Positions 1 to 6,330 of a DNA stretch of 6,511 nt are shown piece after piece (position 1 is the first letter of the stretch; every line of letters begins with the position of its first letter). Both the position numbers and the translations under genes were made by a program. Origin of the DNA: BOG-908 sp964242035 (lineage in GTDB: Bacteria; Pseudomonadota; Alphaproteobacteria; Acetobacterales; Acetobacteraceae); contig CAXTCL010000216.1 in the NCBI GenBank assembly GCA_964242035.1, forward strand, positions 1 to 6,511, given 5' to 3'. The notes under the pieces were generated by a model. It saw only the letters and a list, made by a program, of their open reading frames with translations, was not told the origin of the DNA and did not search any database.

Positions 1-1
1 C

Positions 2-1192
2 GTCCTGGACCGCCTGTCCGCCGCCCTCCGCCGCTTCGCCGAACCCGCCACTCCAGGCCCCACCCCGTTCACCGGTGGCGCCATAGGCTTCCTCAGCTAC
101 GAACTCGGCGCCACGCTGGAGCCCGTGCCGCGCCACCCGTCCCCACCCGGCCTGCCGGACGCCAGTATCGGCCTCTACGACGTCGTCCTCGTCTTTAACC
201 ACCAGGACAACACCGCCTGCCTGCACAGCTCCGGCCTGCCCGAAACCGACCCACACCGACGCGCCGCCCGCGCCACCGCCCGCGCCCAAGCCACGCTGGA
301 GCGCCTGGCCCAAGCCCGTCCCGCCCCCACCAACCCACCCGCCCTGCATTGGCAGGCCGAAACCTCCCGCGCCGTCCACGAAGCCCGCATCGCCCGCACA
401 ATCGCCTACATCGAAGCCGGCGACATCTACCAGGCCAACATCACCGCCGCTTTCCACGCCGCTCGCCCTGCCAGCCTGTCCGCCGCCGCCATCCATGCTG
501 CCCTGCGCGCCGCCAGCCCCGCCCCGTTCGGCGCCTTTCTCGGCTTGGGCCACAACCGCGCCATCGCCAGCGTCTCCCCCGAACGCTTCCTGAGCCTCAC
601 CGCCAGCGGCCAGATCGAAGCCCGCCCCATAAAAGGCACCCGCCCCCGCCACCCGGACCCCGCCAAGGACGCTGCCCTGCGCGCCGAACTCCTCGCCAGT
701 CCGAAGGATCACGCCGAGAACCTGATGATCGTGGACCTGCTGCGCCACGACATCTCGCGCGTGGCCGAGATCGGCAGCGTCCACGTCCCCGAGCTCGCCG
801 CCGCCGAAACCTTCGCCAACGTCCACCACCTGGTCAGCGCCGTGCGCGGCCAGCTCCGCCCCGGCGCCACCGCCGTGGACCTGCTGCGCGCCGCCTTCCC
901 AGGCGGCTCCATCACCGGCGCCCCCAAACGCCGCGCCCAGCAGATCATCCACGAGCTAGAACCCGCCGCCCGCGGCCCCTATTGCGGCGCGGTGCTCTGG
1001 CTCGGCTGGGACGGGGCAATGGACAGCTCGATCGCCATACGCACGGCTACGATCACGCCGGACCGGGTCACCTTGCAGGCGGGTGGGGGGATCGTGGCGG
1101 ACAGCGATCCTGCGGCGGAGTATGAGGAGGTGATGGTCAAGGTTGGGCCGTTGTTGCGGGCGTTAGGAAGCAAGGAAGGCCTTCTTTTTTGA
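2..1192 (+). CDS. pabB: Aminodeoxychorismate synthase component I, 5'-truncated by window edge
   Basis: The product aminates chorismate to 4-amino-4-deoxychorismate, using ammonia from a PabA glutaminase, on the way to p-aminobenzoate and folate in the cytoplasm. The frame is open from base 2, so the gene starts left of the window. The GTG at 125 is internal: the residues before it (TPFTGGAIGFLSYELGA, bases 62-112) are typical PabB N-domain sequence. Some 50-80 residues are probably missing. The chorismate-binding domain is complete: EAGDIYQANIT, then PIKGT (626-640), whose Lys (632-634) is the PabB-type active-site lysine where TrpE usually has PIAGT. Next come ENLMIVDLLRHD (family usually RND), FPGGSITGAPK and GGGIVADSDPAAEYEE. 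The last residues, KEGLLF, and the TGA stop (1190-1192) lie inside repeat A, so the native C-terminus was probably replaced by repeat sequence. Followed in tandem by pabC. Identification is firm. Confidence 0.95.
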   Translation, partial: VLDRLSAALRRFAEPATPGPTPFTGGAIGFLSYELGATLEPVPRHPSPPGLPDASIGLYDVVLVFNHQDNTACLHSSGLPETDPHRRAARATARAQATLERLAQARPAPTNPPALHWQAETSRAVHEARIARTIAYIEAGDIYQANITAAFHAARPASLSAAAIHAALRAASPAPFGAFLGLGHNRAIASVSPERFLSLTASGQIEARPIKGTRPRHPDPAKDAALRAELLASPKDHAENLMIVDLLRHDISRVAEIGSVHVPELAAAETFANVHHLVSAVRGQLRPGATAVDLLRAAFPGGSITGAPKRRAQQIIHELEPAARGPYCGAVLWLGWDGAMDSSIAIRTATITPDRVTLQAGGGIVADSDPAAEYEEVMVKVGPLLRALGSKEGLLF

Positions 1193-1244
1193 AAAAAAGA
1201 AGCAAAAAACTTTTGTCACTGCGCCTGCATACGGGCATCGCTCC

Positions 1245-1271
1245 GTCCTGCAAGGCGCGGCGTGGCAGGAC
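1245..1271 (+). other. Core stem-loop of repeat A
   Basis: GTCCTGC pairs perfectly with GCAGGAC around a 13-nt loop. The same stem-loop with the same loop length is found in copy B, where one C-G pair has become T-A. The conserved geometry with a paired change indicates a real structure. Confidence 0.7.
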
Positions 1272-1330
1272 CAGCGCGCGCGTCCGTGCAGCGGGGGGAG
1301 CAAGAGTTTTTTGCTTCTTTTTTGCAAAAA

Positions 1331-1336
1331 AGAAGG
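1331..1336 (+). promoter_or_regulatory. Probable ribosome binding site of pabC, inside repeat A
   Basis: AGAAGG lies 10 nt before the TTG at 1347. It is part of the 3' leg of the right-arm hairpin of repeat A, and in the long-range fold it would pair with CCTTC around 1180-1184 in the left arm. Its accessibility would then depend on how the repeat folds. This is inferred from sequence. Confidence 0.5.
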
Positions 1337-1346
1337 CCTGCCTTCC

Positions 1347-2120
1347 TTGCTCTGGCTGAACGGCCACCTCCTCCCCACCCACGAAGCCCGCATACACCCC
1401 ACAGACCGAGGCCTCCTGCTCGGCGACGGCGTATTTGAAACACTACGCGGCACCACCCACTTCACCCGCCATCTCGCCCGCCTGCGTAACGGCGCCGCGA
1501 TCCTCGGCATCGCCATCCCATGGACCGACGCGGACATCGCCGCAGCCGCCACCGCCGTGCTGGCCGGCCGCGACGCCGCCCTGCGCATCACCCTCTCCCG
1601 CGGACCCGGCCCACGCGGCCTCGTCGCCCCTGCCGGCACCACCCCGACGCTGCTCCTCGCCGCGTCCCCGCTTCCGCCACCACCACCACCCGCCCACGTC
1701 ATCATCGCCCGGACCACCCGCCGCAACGAGCACTCTCCGCTCGCCAGGATCAAATCGCTCAACTACCTGGACAGCATCCTCGCCCGTCAGGAAGCCGCCA
1801 CCGCTGGCGCCGACGATGCCATACTGCTCAACACCGCCGGCCAGGTCTGCGAAGCCACCGCGGCGAACCTCTTCGTCCGGCACGCGACCACCTGGACCAC
1901 GCCGCCTGTCGCCGACGGCGCGCTCCCAGGCATCACTCGCGCGCTGCTGCTGGAGGCCGGCTTCGCCACCGAAGCGACTCTGACCCCGGCCCGGCTGCTG
2001 ACCGCCGATGCCGCCTTCCTGGCGTCCAGCCTGGGCCTGCGCGGCGTAGCGAGCGTGGACGGCCGGGTAATGCCGGCGCGCGTAGCGTTCGACTCAGAAA
2101 GGCAAGCAGTCCTTTTTTGA
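1347..2120 (+). CDS. pabC: Aminodeoxychorismate lyase (class IV aminotransferase fold)
   Basis: The PLP enzyme splits 4-amino-4-deoxychorismate into p-aminobenzoate and pyruvate, completing the step begun by PabB. With the TTG start at 1347 it has 257 residues, normal for the fold type IV family. The N-terminus reads LWLNGHLLPTHEARIHPTDR, followed by GLLLGDGVFETLRG, both typical. The PLP lysine is about residue 136 in LARIKSLNYLDS, and EATAANLFV starts near residue 169. The frame is open back to a TTG at 1311, but those 12 extra residues (LLFCKKEG and so on) are translated repeat A. I chose 1347 because homology begins there and AGAAGG sits 10 nt upstream. A Pro run (PLPPPPPPA) encoded by (CCA)4-CCC precedes the lysine region. 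The last residues (QAVLF) and TGA lie in repeat B. Branched-chain or D-amino-acid aminotransferases share the fold, but the pabB neighbour supports PabC. Confidence 0.9.
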   Translation: MLWLNGHLLPTHEARIHPTDRGLLLGDGVFETLRGTTHFTRHLARLRNGAAILGIAIPWTDADIAAAATAVLAGRDAALRITLSRGPGPRGLVAPAGTTPTLLLAASPLPPPPPPAHVIIARTTRRNEHSPLARIKSLNYLDSILARQEAATAGADDAILLNTAGQVCEATAANLFVRHATTWTTPPVADGALPGITRALLLEAGFATEATLTPARLLTADAAFLASSLGLRGVASVDGRVMPARVAFDSERQAVLF

Positions 2121-2254
2121 AAAAAAAGGACCCTCGCATCAAGGCATCACATGCTTCTGCAAGTCACGGCGCGGCAGAACCAGCGCGGACGCCGATGCAG
2201 GCGGGGAGCAAAAGTTTTTTGTTTCTTTTTTGCAAAAAAAGCCTTTCTTTCTTA
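2099..2254 (+). repeat. Palindromic intergenic repeat, copy B
   Basis: It lies between the convergent genes pabC and hpnG. The left arm carries the second hairpin type: GTCC-T6 against A-rich-GGAC at 2109-2131. The right arm (about 2207-2254) is of the first type but decayed, with a C-A mismatch in its hairpin (2221-2242). The left arm lacks the AAAAAACTTTTG segment present in the other copies, apparently a deletion. The core is homologous and collinear with that of copy A: GCAT-GGCATC, then the stem-loop, then CAGCGCG, then TGCAG-CGGGG. GCATC (2136-2140) can pair with GATGC (2194-2198) as the outer stem. Direction is the same as A, with GGGGAGCAAAAGTTTTTT on the right. The element overlaps the pabC stop. 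Its position makes a terminator role for both genes plausible but unproven. Confidence 0.85.
2154..2180 (+). other. Core stem-loop of repeat B
   Basis: TTCTGC pairs with GCAGAA around a 13-nt loop, equivalent to the stem in copy A. The third pair is T-A here and C-G in A. The outermost pair of A (G-C) is lost in B (C against C). Confidence 0.65.
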
Positions 2255-2256
2255 CC

Positions 2257-2931
2257 CTAGAACGCCCCCGAATCCCGAGCGACCCAAGCCTTCAGCGCCC
2301 CATTCTCCCGCAACGCCCGCACTCGCCCCACAAGCGCCCGCCGCGCCACCCGCGCATCGCGCGCGAGCGCCAGCAGGTCGCCTATCTGCCCTGGCCGCAT
2401 GATCAAAGACGCGCCGAGCCGAAACATCCCGATCCCGCCCCCCGCGTTCAGCGCGCCCACAGCCGCCGGCGGCAGCGCGCGCGTTGCCGGATCGCACACT
2501 GCGCGCAGCACCGCGTAGGGCACGTTCGCCTGTCGCGCCGCCTCGGCCACTGCGCCGCTCTCCAGGTCCACGGCTTCCGCGTTCGTGCCGCGCCAGCGCT
2601 CGGCCTTGCCGGCGATCGAGGCCACCACCGCATCGCCGGCCAGCAGGGCGCGCACGGTGATACCGCCCAAAGCGGCAGAAAGCGCGGGGTCTGTCGGCAC
2701 ATGGCGGCCGCGGAACAGCACGGCGGAGGGGATGATCAGCGCACCGGCCGCGATGTCCGGCGAAAGCCCGCCGGCCAAGCCGAAGCTGACCAAGGAGGTG
2801 GCGCCCGCCGCCAGCGCGCGCCCGGCGGCATCTGCGGCGCCGCGCGTAGTGCCGCCGCCCACGAACACTTTCCGGCTGATCGGACGCAGCAGGCGCGCTT
2901 CGGCTTTCAGGCCGACCACGAAGGCTAGCAT
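2257..2931 (-). CDS. hpnG: Hopanoid-associated phosphorylase/nucleosidase HpnG
   Basis: This 224-residue protein belongs to the purine nucleoside phosphorylase/MTA-SAH nucleosidase family. Family knowledge: HpnG removes adenine from adenosylhopane, giving (phospho)ribosylhopane, the precursor of extended hopanoids such as bacteriohopanetetrol. Visible features are the N-terminal beta strand and acidic residue (LAFVVGLKAEARLL, residues 2-15), SFGLAGGLSPDIAAGALIIP (49-68, phosphorylase superfamily core), VDLESGAVA (121-129, matching the DMEGAAVA substrate-binding segment of MTA nucleosidases) and LRAVCDPA (142-149) with the likely catalytic Asp147. The ATG start is fixed by an in-frame TAG directly before it. 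No strong ribosome binding site is seen (CGGACCGG upstream). It is downstream of shc in the same direction but separated by repeat C. hpnH, which makes its substrate, is not in the window. Convergent with pabC. Confidence 0.9.
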   Translation of the reverse strand: MLAFVVGLKAEARLLRPISRKVFVGGGTTRGAADAAGRALAAGATSLVSFGLAGGLSPDIAAGALIIPSAVLFRGRHVPTDPALSAALGGITVRALLAGDAVVASIAGKAERWRGTNAEAVDLESGAVAEAARQANVPYAVLRAVCDPATRALPPAAVGALNAGGGIGMFRLGASLIMRPGQIGDLLALARDARVARRALVGRVRALRENGALKAWVARDSGAF

Positions 2932-2945
2932 CTACCGGTCCGCAT

Positions 2946-3080
2946 CAGGCAAGGAAGGCCTTTTTTTGAAAGAAAGAAGCAAAAAACTTTTCGTCCGCTG
3001 TCCCGCGCCTCTCCGCAACCGCCGACAGGGAGCAAAAGTTTTTTGGTCCTTTTTTTCAAAAAAGGACTGCTTTCTTCCTT
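2946..3080 (+). repeat. Palindromic intergenic repeat, copy C
   Basis: It occupies the gap between shc and hpnG. The left arm (about 2947-2991) is a variant of the CTTC/GAAG type; its hairpin (2960-2979) has two T-G pairs that would still pair in a plus-strand RNA. The right arm (about 3031-3080) is of the GTCC/GGAC type, so the two arms of this copy belong to different classes. The core is short (about 40 nt) and is closed by CTGTC (2998-3002) with GACAG (3024-3028), extended by TCC/GGA with one bulged G. Direction is the same as A and B (GGGAGCAAAAGTTTTTT on the right), which is opposite to the transcription of shc and hpnG. The right end touches the shc stop codon. Confidence 0.85.
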
Positions 3081-5043
3081 AGATACCCCAATCCACCCGC
3101 CGCTGGTTACCCCGCCGCAAGTTCCGGTAACGGGACAGCGCCAGCAGAGGAAAGAACAGCCGATACCCGTGATACTTCAGGTAGAAGACCCGCGGGAAAC
3201 CCACCGCCGTGTAGGGTGCCTCGTCCCACTCGCCGTCCGGTTTCTGCGTCGCGGCTAGCCAGGCGATGCCGCGTGCGGTGGCCGGATCGTCCGTCCGCCC
3301 GGCGCCCATCAGCGCCAGCACGGCCCAGGCAGTCTGTGATGGCGTACTTTCGGTAAAGCGGCCGGGCGGCGCGTGGGCGTAGCTCTCTTCGTCCTCGCCC
3401 CAGCCGCCGTCCTCACGTTGGACGCTCACCAGCCAGTCGCAAGCGCGGCGCATCGCCGGGTCTTCCGGCGGGATGCCGGCGGCGTTCAGCGCGTTGATCA
3501 CCGACCAGGTGCCATAGATGTAGTTGGTGCCCCAGCGGCCGAACCAGCTGCCATCTTTCTCCTGCTCGCGCCGCAGGTAGGCGATGGCGCGCGCCATCAC
3601 CGGATGGGTGCTCTCCATGCCGATCTGCGCCAGGAAGCCCACGCAGCGGCCGGTCACGTCCGCCGTCGGCGGGTCCAGCAGCGCGCCGTGGTCGGCGAAG
3701 GGGATGTGGTTGAGGTAGGAGTGGGTATTTTCCGGTTCGAAGGCGCCCCAGCCGCCGTCGCTGCTCTGCATGCCCACGATCCAGTCGCGCGCTCGCGCGA
3801 TCGACTCGTCGTGCGCCGGGTCACCGTTGCGCGCCAGCAGCATGCCCACCAGCGCGGTGTCGTCCACGTCAGGATAATGGTCGTTGGCGTATTGGAAGGC
3901 CCAGCCGCCGGGGGCCACGTCCGGCCGGCGCACCGCCCAGTCGCCCTTCACGTCGAGTATCTGGCGCGCGACCAGCCAGTCGCTGGCCGCCTCGACAGGC
4001 GCGCGGCCGCCAGGCACCGAATCGTCGCAGCCATACGCGGCCTCGGCCATCGCCACGCCCGCCAGCCCGGTGTCCCAGATCGGCGAGACGCAAGGCTGCA
4101 CGTAGGCGCGCTCGCCGTCATCGACGATGAGCTTGCGCACCGACAGCCAGGCAAGTGCGGCGTCCGGATGGTCCGGCGCATAGCCCAGGGCGGCGAACAT
4201 CATCACGCTGTTCGCCATCGCCGGGTAGATGGCGCCAAGCCCATCCTCGCCGTTCAGCCGGTGCGTCACGAACGTCACCGCCTCGCCAAGCGCGCGGGCA
4301 CGTGACTGCTTGGGAAACCACTTCTCGCCACGCTTGAGGCACAGATCCAATGCCTTGAACGCGTGGCCCCAGTAGCTGCGATACGGGCCGCGAATGTAAT
4401 CACGTATCTGGTGCGCGGAGGTGGTGAACAGCTCGGGAATGTGCACGCCGCGCGGGTTGGTGGCGCGCGGCCGCAGCGTCATCAGCACCAGAAGCGGCAC
4501 GATCACGGTGCGCGACCAGTAGGACACTTTGGAGAGGTGGAAGAAGAACCACTCCGGCAGCAGCATGATCTCCACCGGCATGGTGGGGATGGAGCGCCAC
4601 GGCACTTCGCCGAACAGGGCGAGCTGGATACGGGTAAACACGTTGCAGCGCTCGGCGCCGCCGGCCGCCAGGATTGCCGCGCGCGCCCGCGCCATGTGCG
4701 GCGCGTCCGGCGCATGGCCCAGGCATTTCAGCGCGAAATACGCCTTCACGCTGGCGGAGAGGTCGAACTTGCCGCCGTGGAACAACGGCCAGCCGCCATG
4801 CTCGCCCTGTATCTCAAGTAGATACACGCCGATGCGGGCCTGCAGCGCCGGATCAATCCGGTCCAGATAATGCTCGAGTAATATATACTCAGCCGGAATG
4901 GTAGCGTCGGCCTCGAGCTCGAAGCGCCAGTGCCCGTCCGCGTTCTGTCGCCGCCCAAGGGCCTGTGCCGCCCGCTCGATGCTGGCTTGCAGGGTTGGTG
5001 TCGGCTCCGTGTCGGCGGGCGGGGTCAGGGTCTGGCTTTGCAT
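3079..5043 (-). CDS. shc: Squalene-hopene cyclase
   Basis: It cyclizes squalene to hop-22-ene and diplopterol at the membrane, the committed step to hopanoids. Length is 654 residues, as usual for bacterial SHC. The catalytic DXDD motif is clear: DVDD at residues 392-395 in YPDVDDTALVGM, where the first proton is donated. Several QW-type repeats are visible: QNADGHWRFE near the N-terminus, QSSDGGWGAFEP, QEKDGSWFGRWG and QREDGGWGEDEESY, plus a weaker QKPDGEWDE. The C-terminal FPRVFYLKYHGYRLFFPLLA is also typical. Start choice: ATG at 5041-5043 (MQSQTLTPP). The frame is open much further upstream, but that part overlaps hpnE antisense-free on the same strand in another frame and has no SHC similarity. 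Only a weak ribosome binding site (GAACGAG) precedes the ATG. The gene starts 17 bp after the hpnE stop, so the two are co-transcribed. Residues 53-55 use a cluster of rare AT-rich codons (TAT ATA TTA). Confidence 0.96.
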   Translation of the reverse strand: MQSQTLTPPADTEPTPTLQASIERAAQALGRRQNADGHWRFELEADATIPAEYILLEHYLDRIDPALQARIGVYLLEIQGEHGGWPLFHGGKFDLSASVKAYFALKCLGHAPDAPHMARARAAILAAGGAERCNVFTRIQLALFGEVPWRSIPTMPVEIMLLPEWFFFHLSKVSYWSRTVIVPLLVLMTLRPRATNPRGVHIPELFTTSAHQIRDYIRGPYRSYWGHAFKALDLCLKRGEKWFPKQSRARALGEAVTFVTHRLNGEDGLGAIYPAMANSVMMFAALGYAPDHPDAALAWLSVRKLIVDDGERAYVQPCVSPIWDTGLAGVAMAEAAYGCDDSVPGGRAPVEAASDWLVARQILDVKGDWAVRRPDVAPGGWAFQYANDHYPDVDDTALVGMLLARNGDPAHDESIARARDWIVGMQSSDGGWGAFEPENTHSYLNHIPFADHGALLDPPTADVTGRCVGFLAQIGMESTHPVMARAIAYLRREQEKDGSWFGRWGTNYIYGTWSVINALNAAGIPPEDPAMRRACDWLVSVQREDGGWGEDEESYAHAPPGRFTESTPSQTAWAVLALMGAGRTDDPATARGIAWLAATQKPDGEWDEAPYTAVGFPRVFYLKYHGYRLFFPLLALSRYRNLRRGNQRRVDWGI

Positions 5044-5060
5044 CACTCGTTCAAAATTAA

Positions 5061-6311
5061 TTACGCGCTGGGCTGACTGGCTGTTACCTGTTGCGCCGCA
5101 GCGAAACCCGATCTGATCGCACCTTCGATTGTTGCGGGCAATCCGGTATCCGTCCAATCGCCCGCCAGCAGCAGATTCGGCAAGCGTGTTGTGCTCTGGG
5201 GGCGACGCTTGTGTTGCGCGGGAGTTGCACTGAACGTCGCCCGCTTCTCCCGGATCAGCCGCCATTGTGGCATCGGCGCCACCATCCCGGCAGCTTGGCA
5301 GACCTCCGGCCAGACCACCCTGGCAAGCACTTCGGCGGGCCTGTCCAGCAGCCGGTTTGCCGCCGAAATCGTCACCGACGCTATGCCGGCCTTGGCGAAA
5401 ACCCACTCCGCACTGCCGCCGACCAGTCCCCAGAACCCAGCCTCTCCCGCCGGCACCTGCGTCTTGAAGTGCAGGTTCACGATCGCCTCATACTCGTCCG
5501 GTACGCGCAGGGCGGGTAGCAGCCCTGCCGACACCGCAGCCGGCGCCGCCAGCACCACGCTGTCGGAAGCGCCCACCGAAACAGCGCCGCCGGGGCCCGC
5601 CAGCCCGGTCACTCTGCCGTCCGCCTGTTCCAGCGCGGCGATACGGTGGCCCGTGTGCAGCACCCCGCCGCGCGCCTGCACCCAGGCCACCGCCGGGTCG
5701 ATGAAGCTTTCCGACAGGCCGATCTTCGGCCAGCACGGCACGCAGTGCGACCCGCCGCGCGCCAGTGTCTCGGCAACGATGGCCCAGAACAGCCGCGCGC
5801 TGCCCGCATCCGCCGGCGTGTTCAGCCCGGAGACCGCCAGCGGCTCGATCAGCCGCTCATAGAGCGCGTTATGCGGCAGCAGGCCGCCCACCGTGTCCTC
5901 CGCGCCGGCAAAGCGCAGCCGCAGCAACCCCGCGTAATCGGCCAGCCTTGCCCCAGGCACGCCGCGGCCGGCCGAGAACACCCACCACGGCAGCCGCCCG
6001 GCGTTCGGCCGCAACGTCCAGCGCTGGCCGCTGCGCAGATCCATGAACGGAAACACCGGCCCGGCCGGCCCCGCCAGCGTGTCCCGCGCGCCCACGATAT
6101 CCAGATAGCGCATCGCCGCACGGTTGCCGGAGAGCAGCAGGTGGTTGCCATTGTCTATCCGGCAGCCGAGCTCGCGGTCGAAATAGGACCGCGCGCGGCC
6201 GCCGCAGGCCGGGCCTGCCTCGTAGATGACGACGCGCTGGCCGGCCTCGGTTAGTGCCAGCGCAGTGGCCAGGCCGGCCAGGCCGCCGCCTATGATGTGG
6301 GTGACGCTCAC
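5061..6311 (-). CDS. hpnE: Squalene-associated FAD-dependent enzyme HpnE (hydroxysqualene dehydroxylase)
   Basis: HpnE is a flavoprotein of the amine oxidase/phytoene desaturase superfamily. Family knowledge: HpnD and HpnC turn farnesyl diphosphate into presqualene diphosphate and hydroxysqualene, and HpnE reduces the latter to squalene, the substrate of the next gene. The N-terminal dinucleotide fold reads HIIGGGLAGLATA with GGGLAG at residues 8-13, followed by VVIYEAGPACGGRARSYFD. The C-terminal FAD motif is NLLLAGDWTDTGLPATIEGA near residues 379-398. With the GTG start at 6311 the protein has 416 residues, normal for the family. The frame is open to 6422, but the extra residues (SKSFLLLFFKKEGLAFLP) are translated repeat D, so that start is rejected. 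CGGAG lies 11 nt upstream of the GTG. hpnC and hpnD are expected to the right of the window. Confidence 0.94.
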   Translation of the reverse strand: MSVTHIIGGGLAGLATALALTEAGQRVVIYEAGPACGGRARSYFDRELGCRIDNGNHLLLSGNRAAMRYLDIVGARDTLAGPAGPVFPFMDLRSGQRWTLRPNAGRLPWWVFSAGRGVPGARLADYAGLLRLRFAGAEDTVGGLLPHNALYERLIEPLAVSGLNTPADAGSARLFWAIVAETLARGGSHCVPCWPKIGLSESFIDPAVAWVQARGGVLHTGHRIAALEQADGRVTGLAGPGGAVSVGASDSVVLAAPAAVSAGLLPALRVPDEYEAIVNLHFKTQVPAGEAGFWGLVGGSAEWVFAKAGIASVTISAANRLLDRPAEVLARVVWPEVCQAAGMVAPMPQWRLIREKRATFSATPAQHKRRPQSTTRLPNLLLAGDWTDTGLPATIEGAIRSGFAAAQQVTASQPSA

Positions 6312-6322
6312 GAACGCTCGAA

Positions 6323-6327
6323 CTCCG
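6323..6327 (-). promoter_or_regulatory. Probable ribosome binding site of hpnE
   Basis: CGGAG on the minus strand is 11 nt before the GTG start at 6311. The spacing is slightly long. It lies just outside repeat D and supports the GTG over the longer reading frame. Confidence 0.45.
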
Positions 6328-6330
6328 GGA

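Larger units (their letters stand above)
1169..1351 (+). repeat. Palindromic intergenic repeat, copy A
   Basis: The left arm (1169-1215) and right arm (1301-1351) are near-perfect inverted repeats of each other, differing by a 4-nt insertion (GGCA) in the right arm and two substitutions. Each arm also holds its own hairpin: CTTC-T6 against A6-GAAG at 1181-1202 and at 1314-1335. The GC-rich core (1216-1300) has an outer stem (1225-1234 with 1284-1291, a 2-nt bulge) and an inner 7-bp stem (1245-1251 with 1265-1271, 13-nt loop). The end GGGAGCAAGAGTTTTTT on the right gives the element a direction. It fills the whole pabB-pabC gap and overlaps the end of pabB and the start of pabC. It could be a non-autonomous mobile repeat, a bidirectional terminator or an RNA regulatory element; the sequence alone does not decide. 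No target-site duplication is apparent. Confidence 0.9.

Noticed and set aside
125..127. GTG at 125 as the start of pabB
   Set aside because: The same frame is open to base 2 and encodes typical PabB N-domain residues, so the gene runs in from the left edge.
1169..1351. Target-site duplication flanking repeat A
   Set aside because: The flanks share no direct repeat that I can see, so insertion by a transposase is not demonstrated.
1163..1762. 199-residue minus-strand frame across repeat A and pabC
   Set aside because: Antisense shadow caused by high GC content, with its end in the repeat arm; no recognisable domain.
1169..3080. CRISPR array formed by repeats A-C
   Set aside because: Spacing is hundreds of bases with genes between copies, and the repeats are long palindromes rather than short direct repeats.
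3373..4305. 310-residue plus-strand frame opposite shc
   Set aside because: Antisense shadow of a strongly conserved cyclase gene; composition rich in His, Arg and Ala with no domain pattern.
4876..4890. TATATT as a -10 promoter box within shc
   Set aside because: No -35-like sequence at a suitable distance upstream on the minus strand; it lies in conserved coding sequence.
5044..5406. N-terminal extension of squalene-hopene cyclase (open frame to 5406)
   Set aside because: The extension overlaps hpnE in another frame of the same strand, has no SHC-like sequence, and the ATG at 5041-5043 gives the normal family length.
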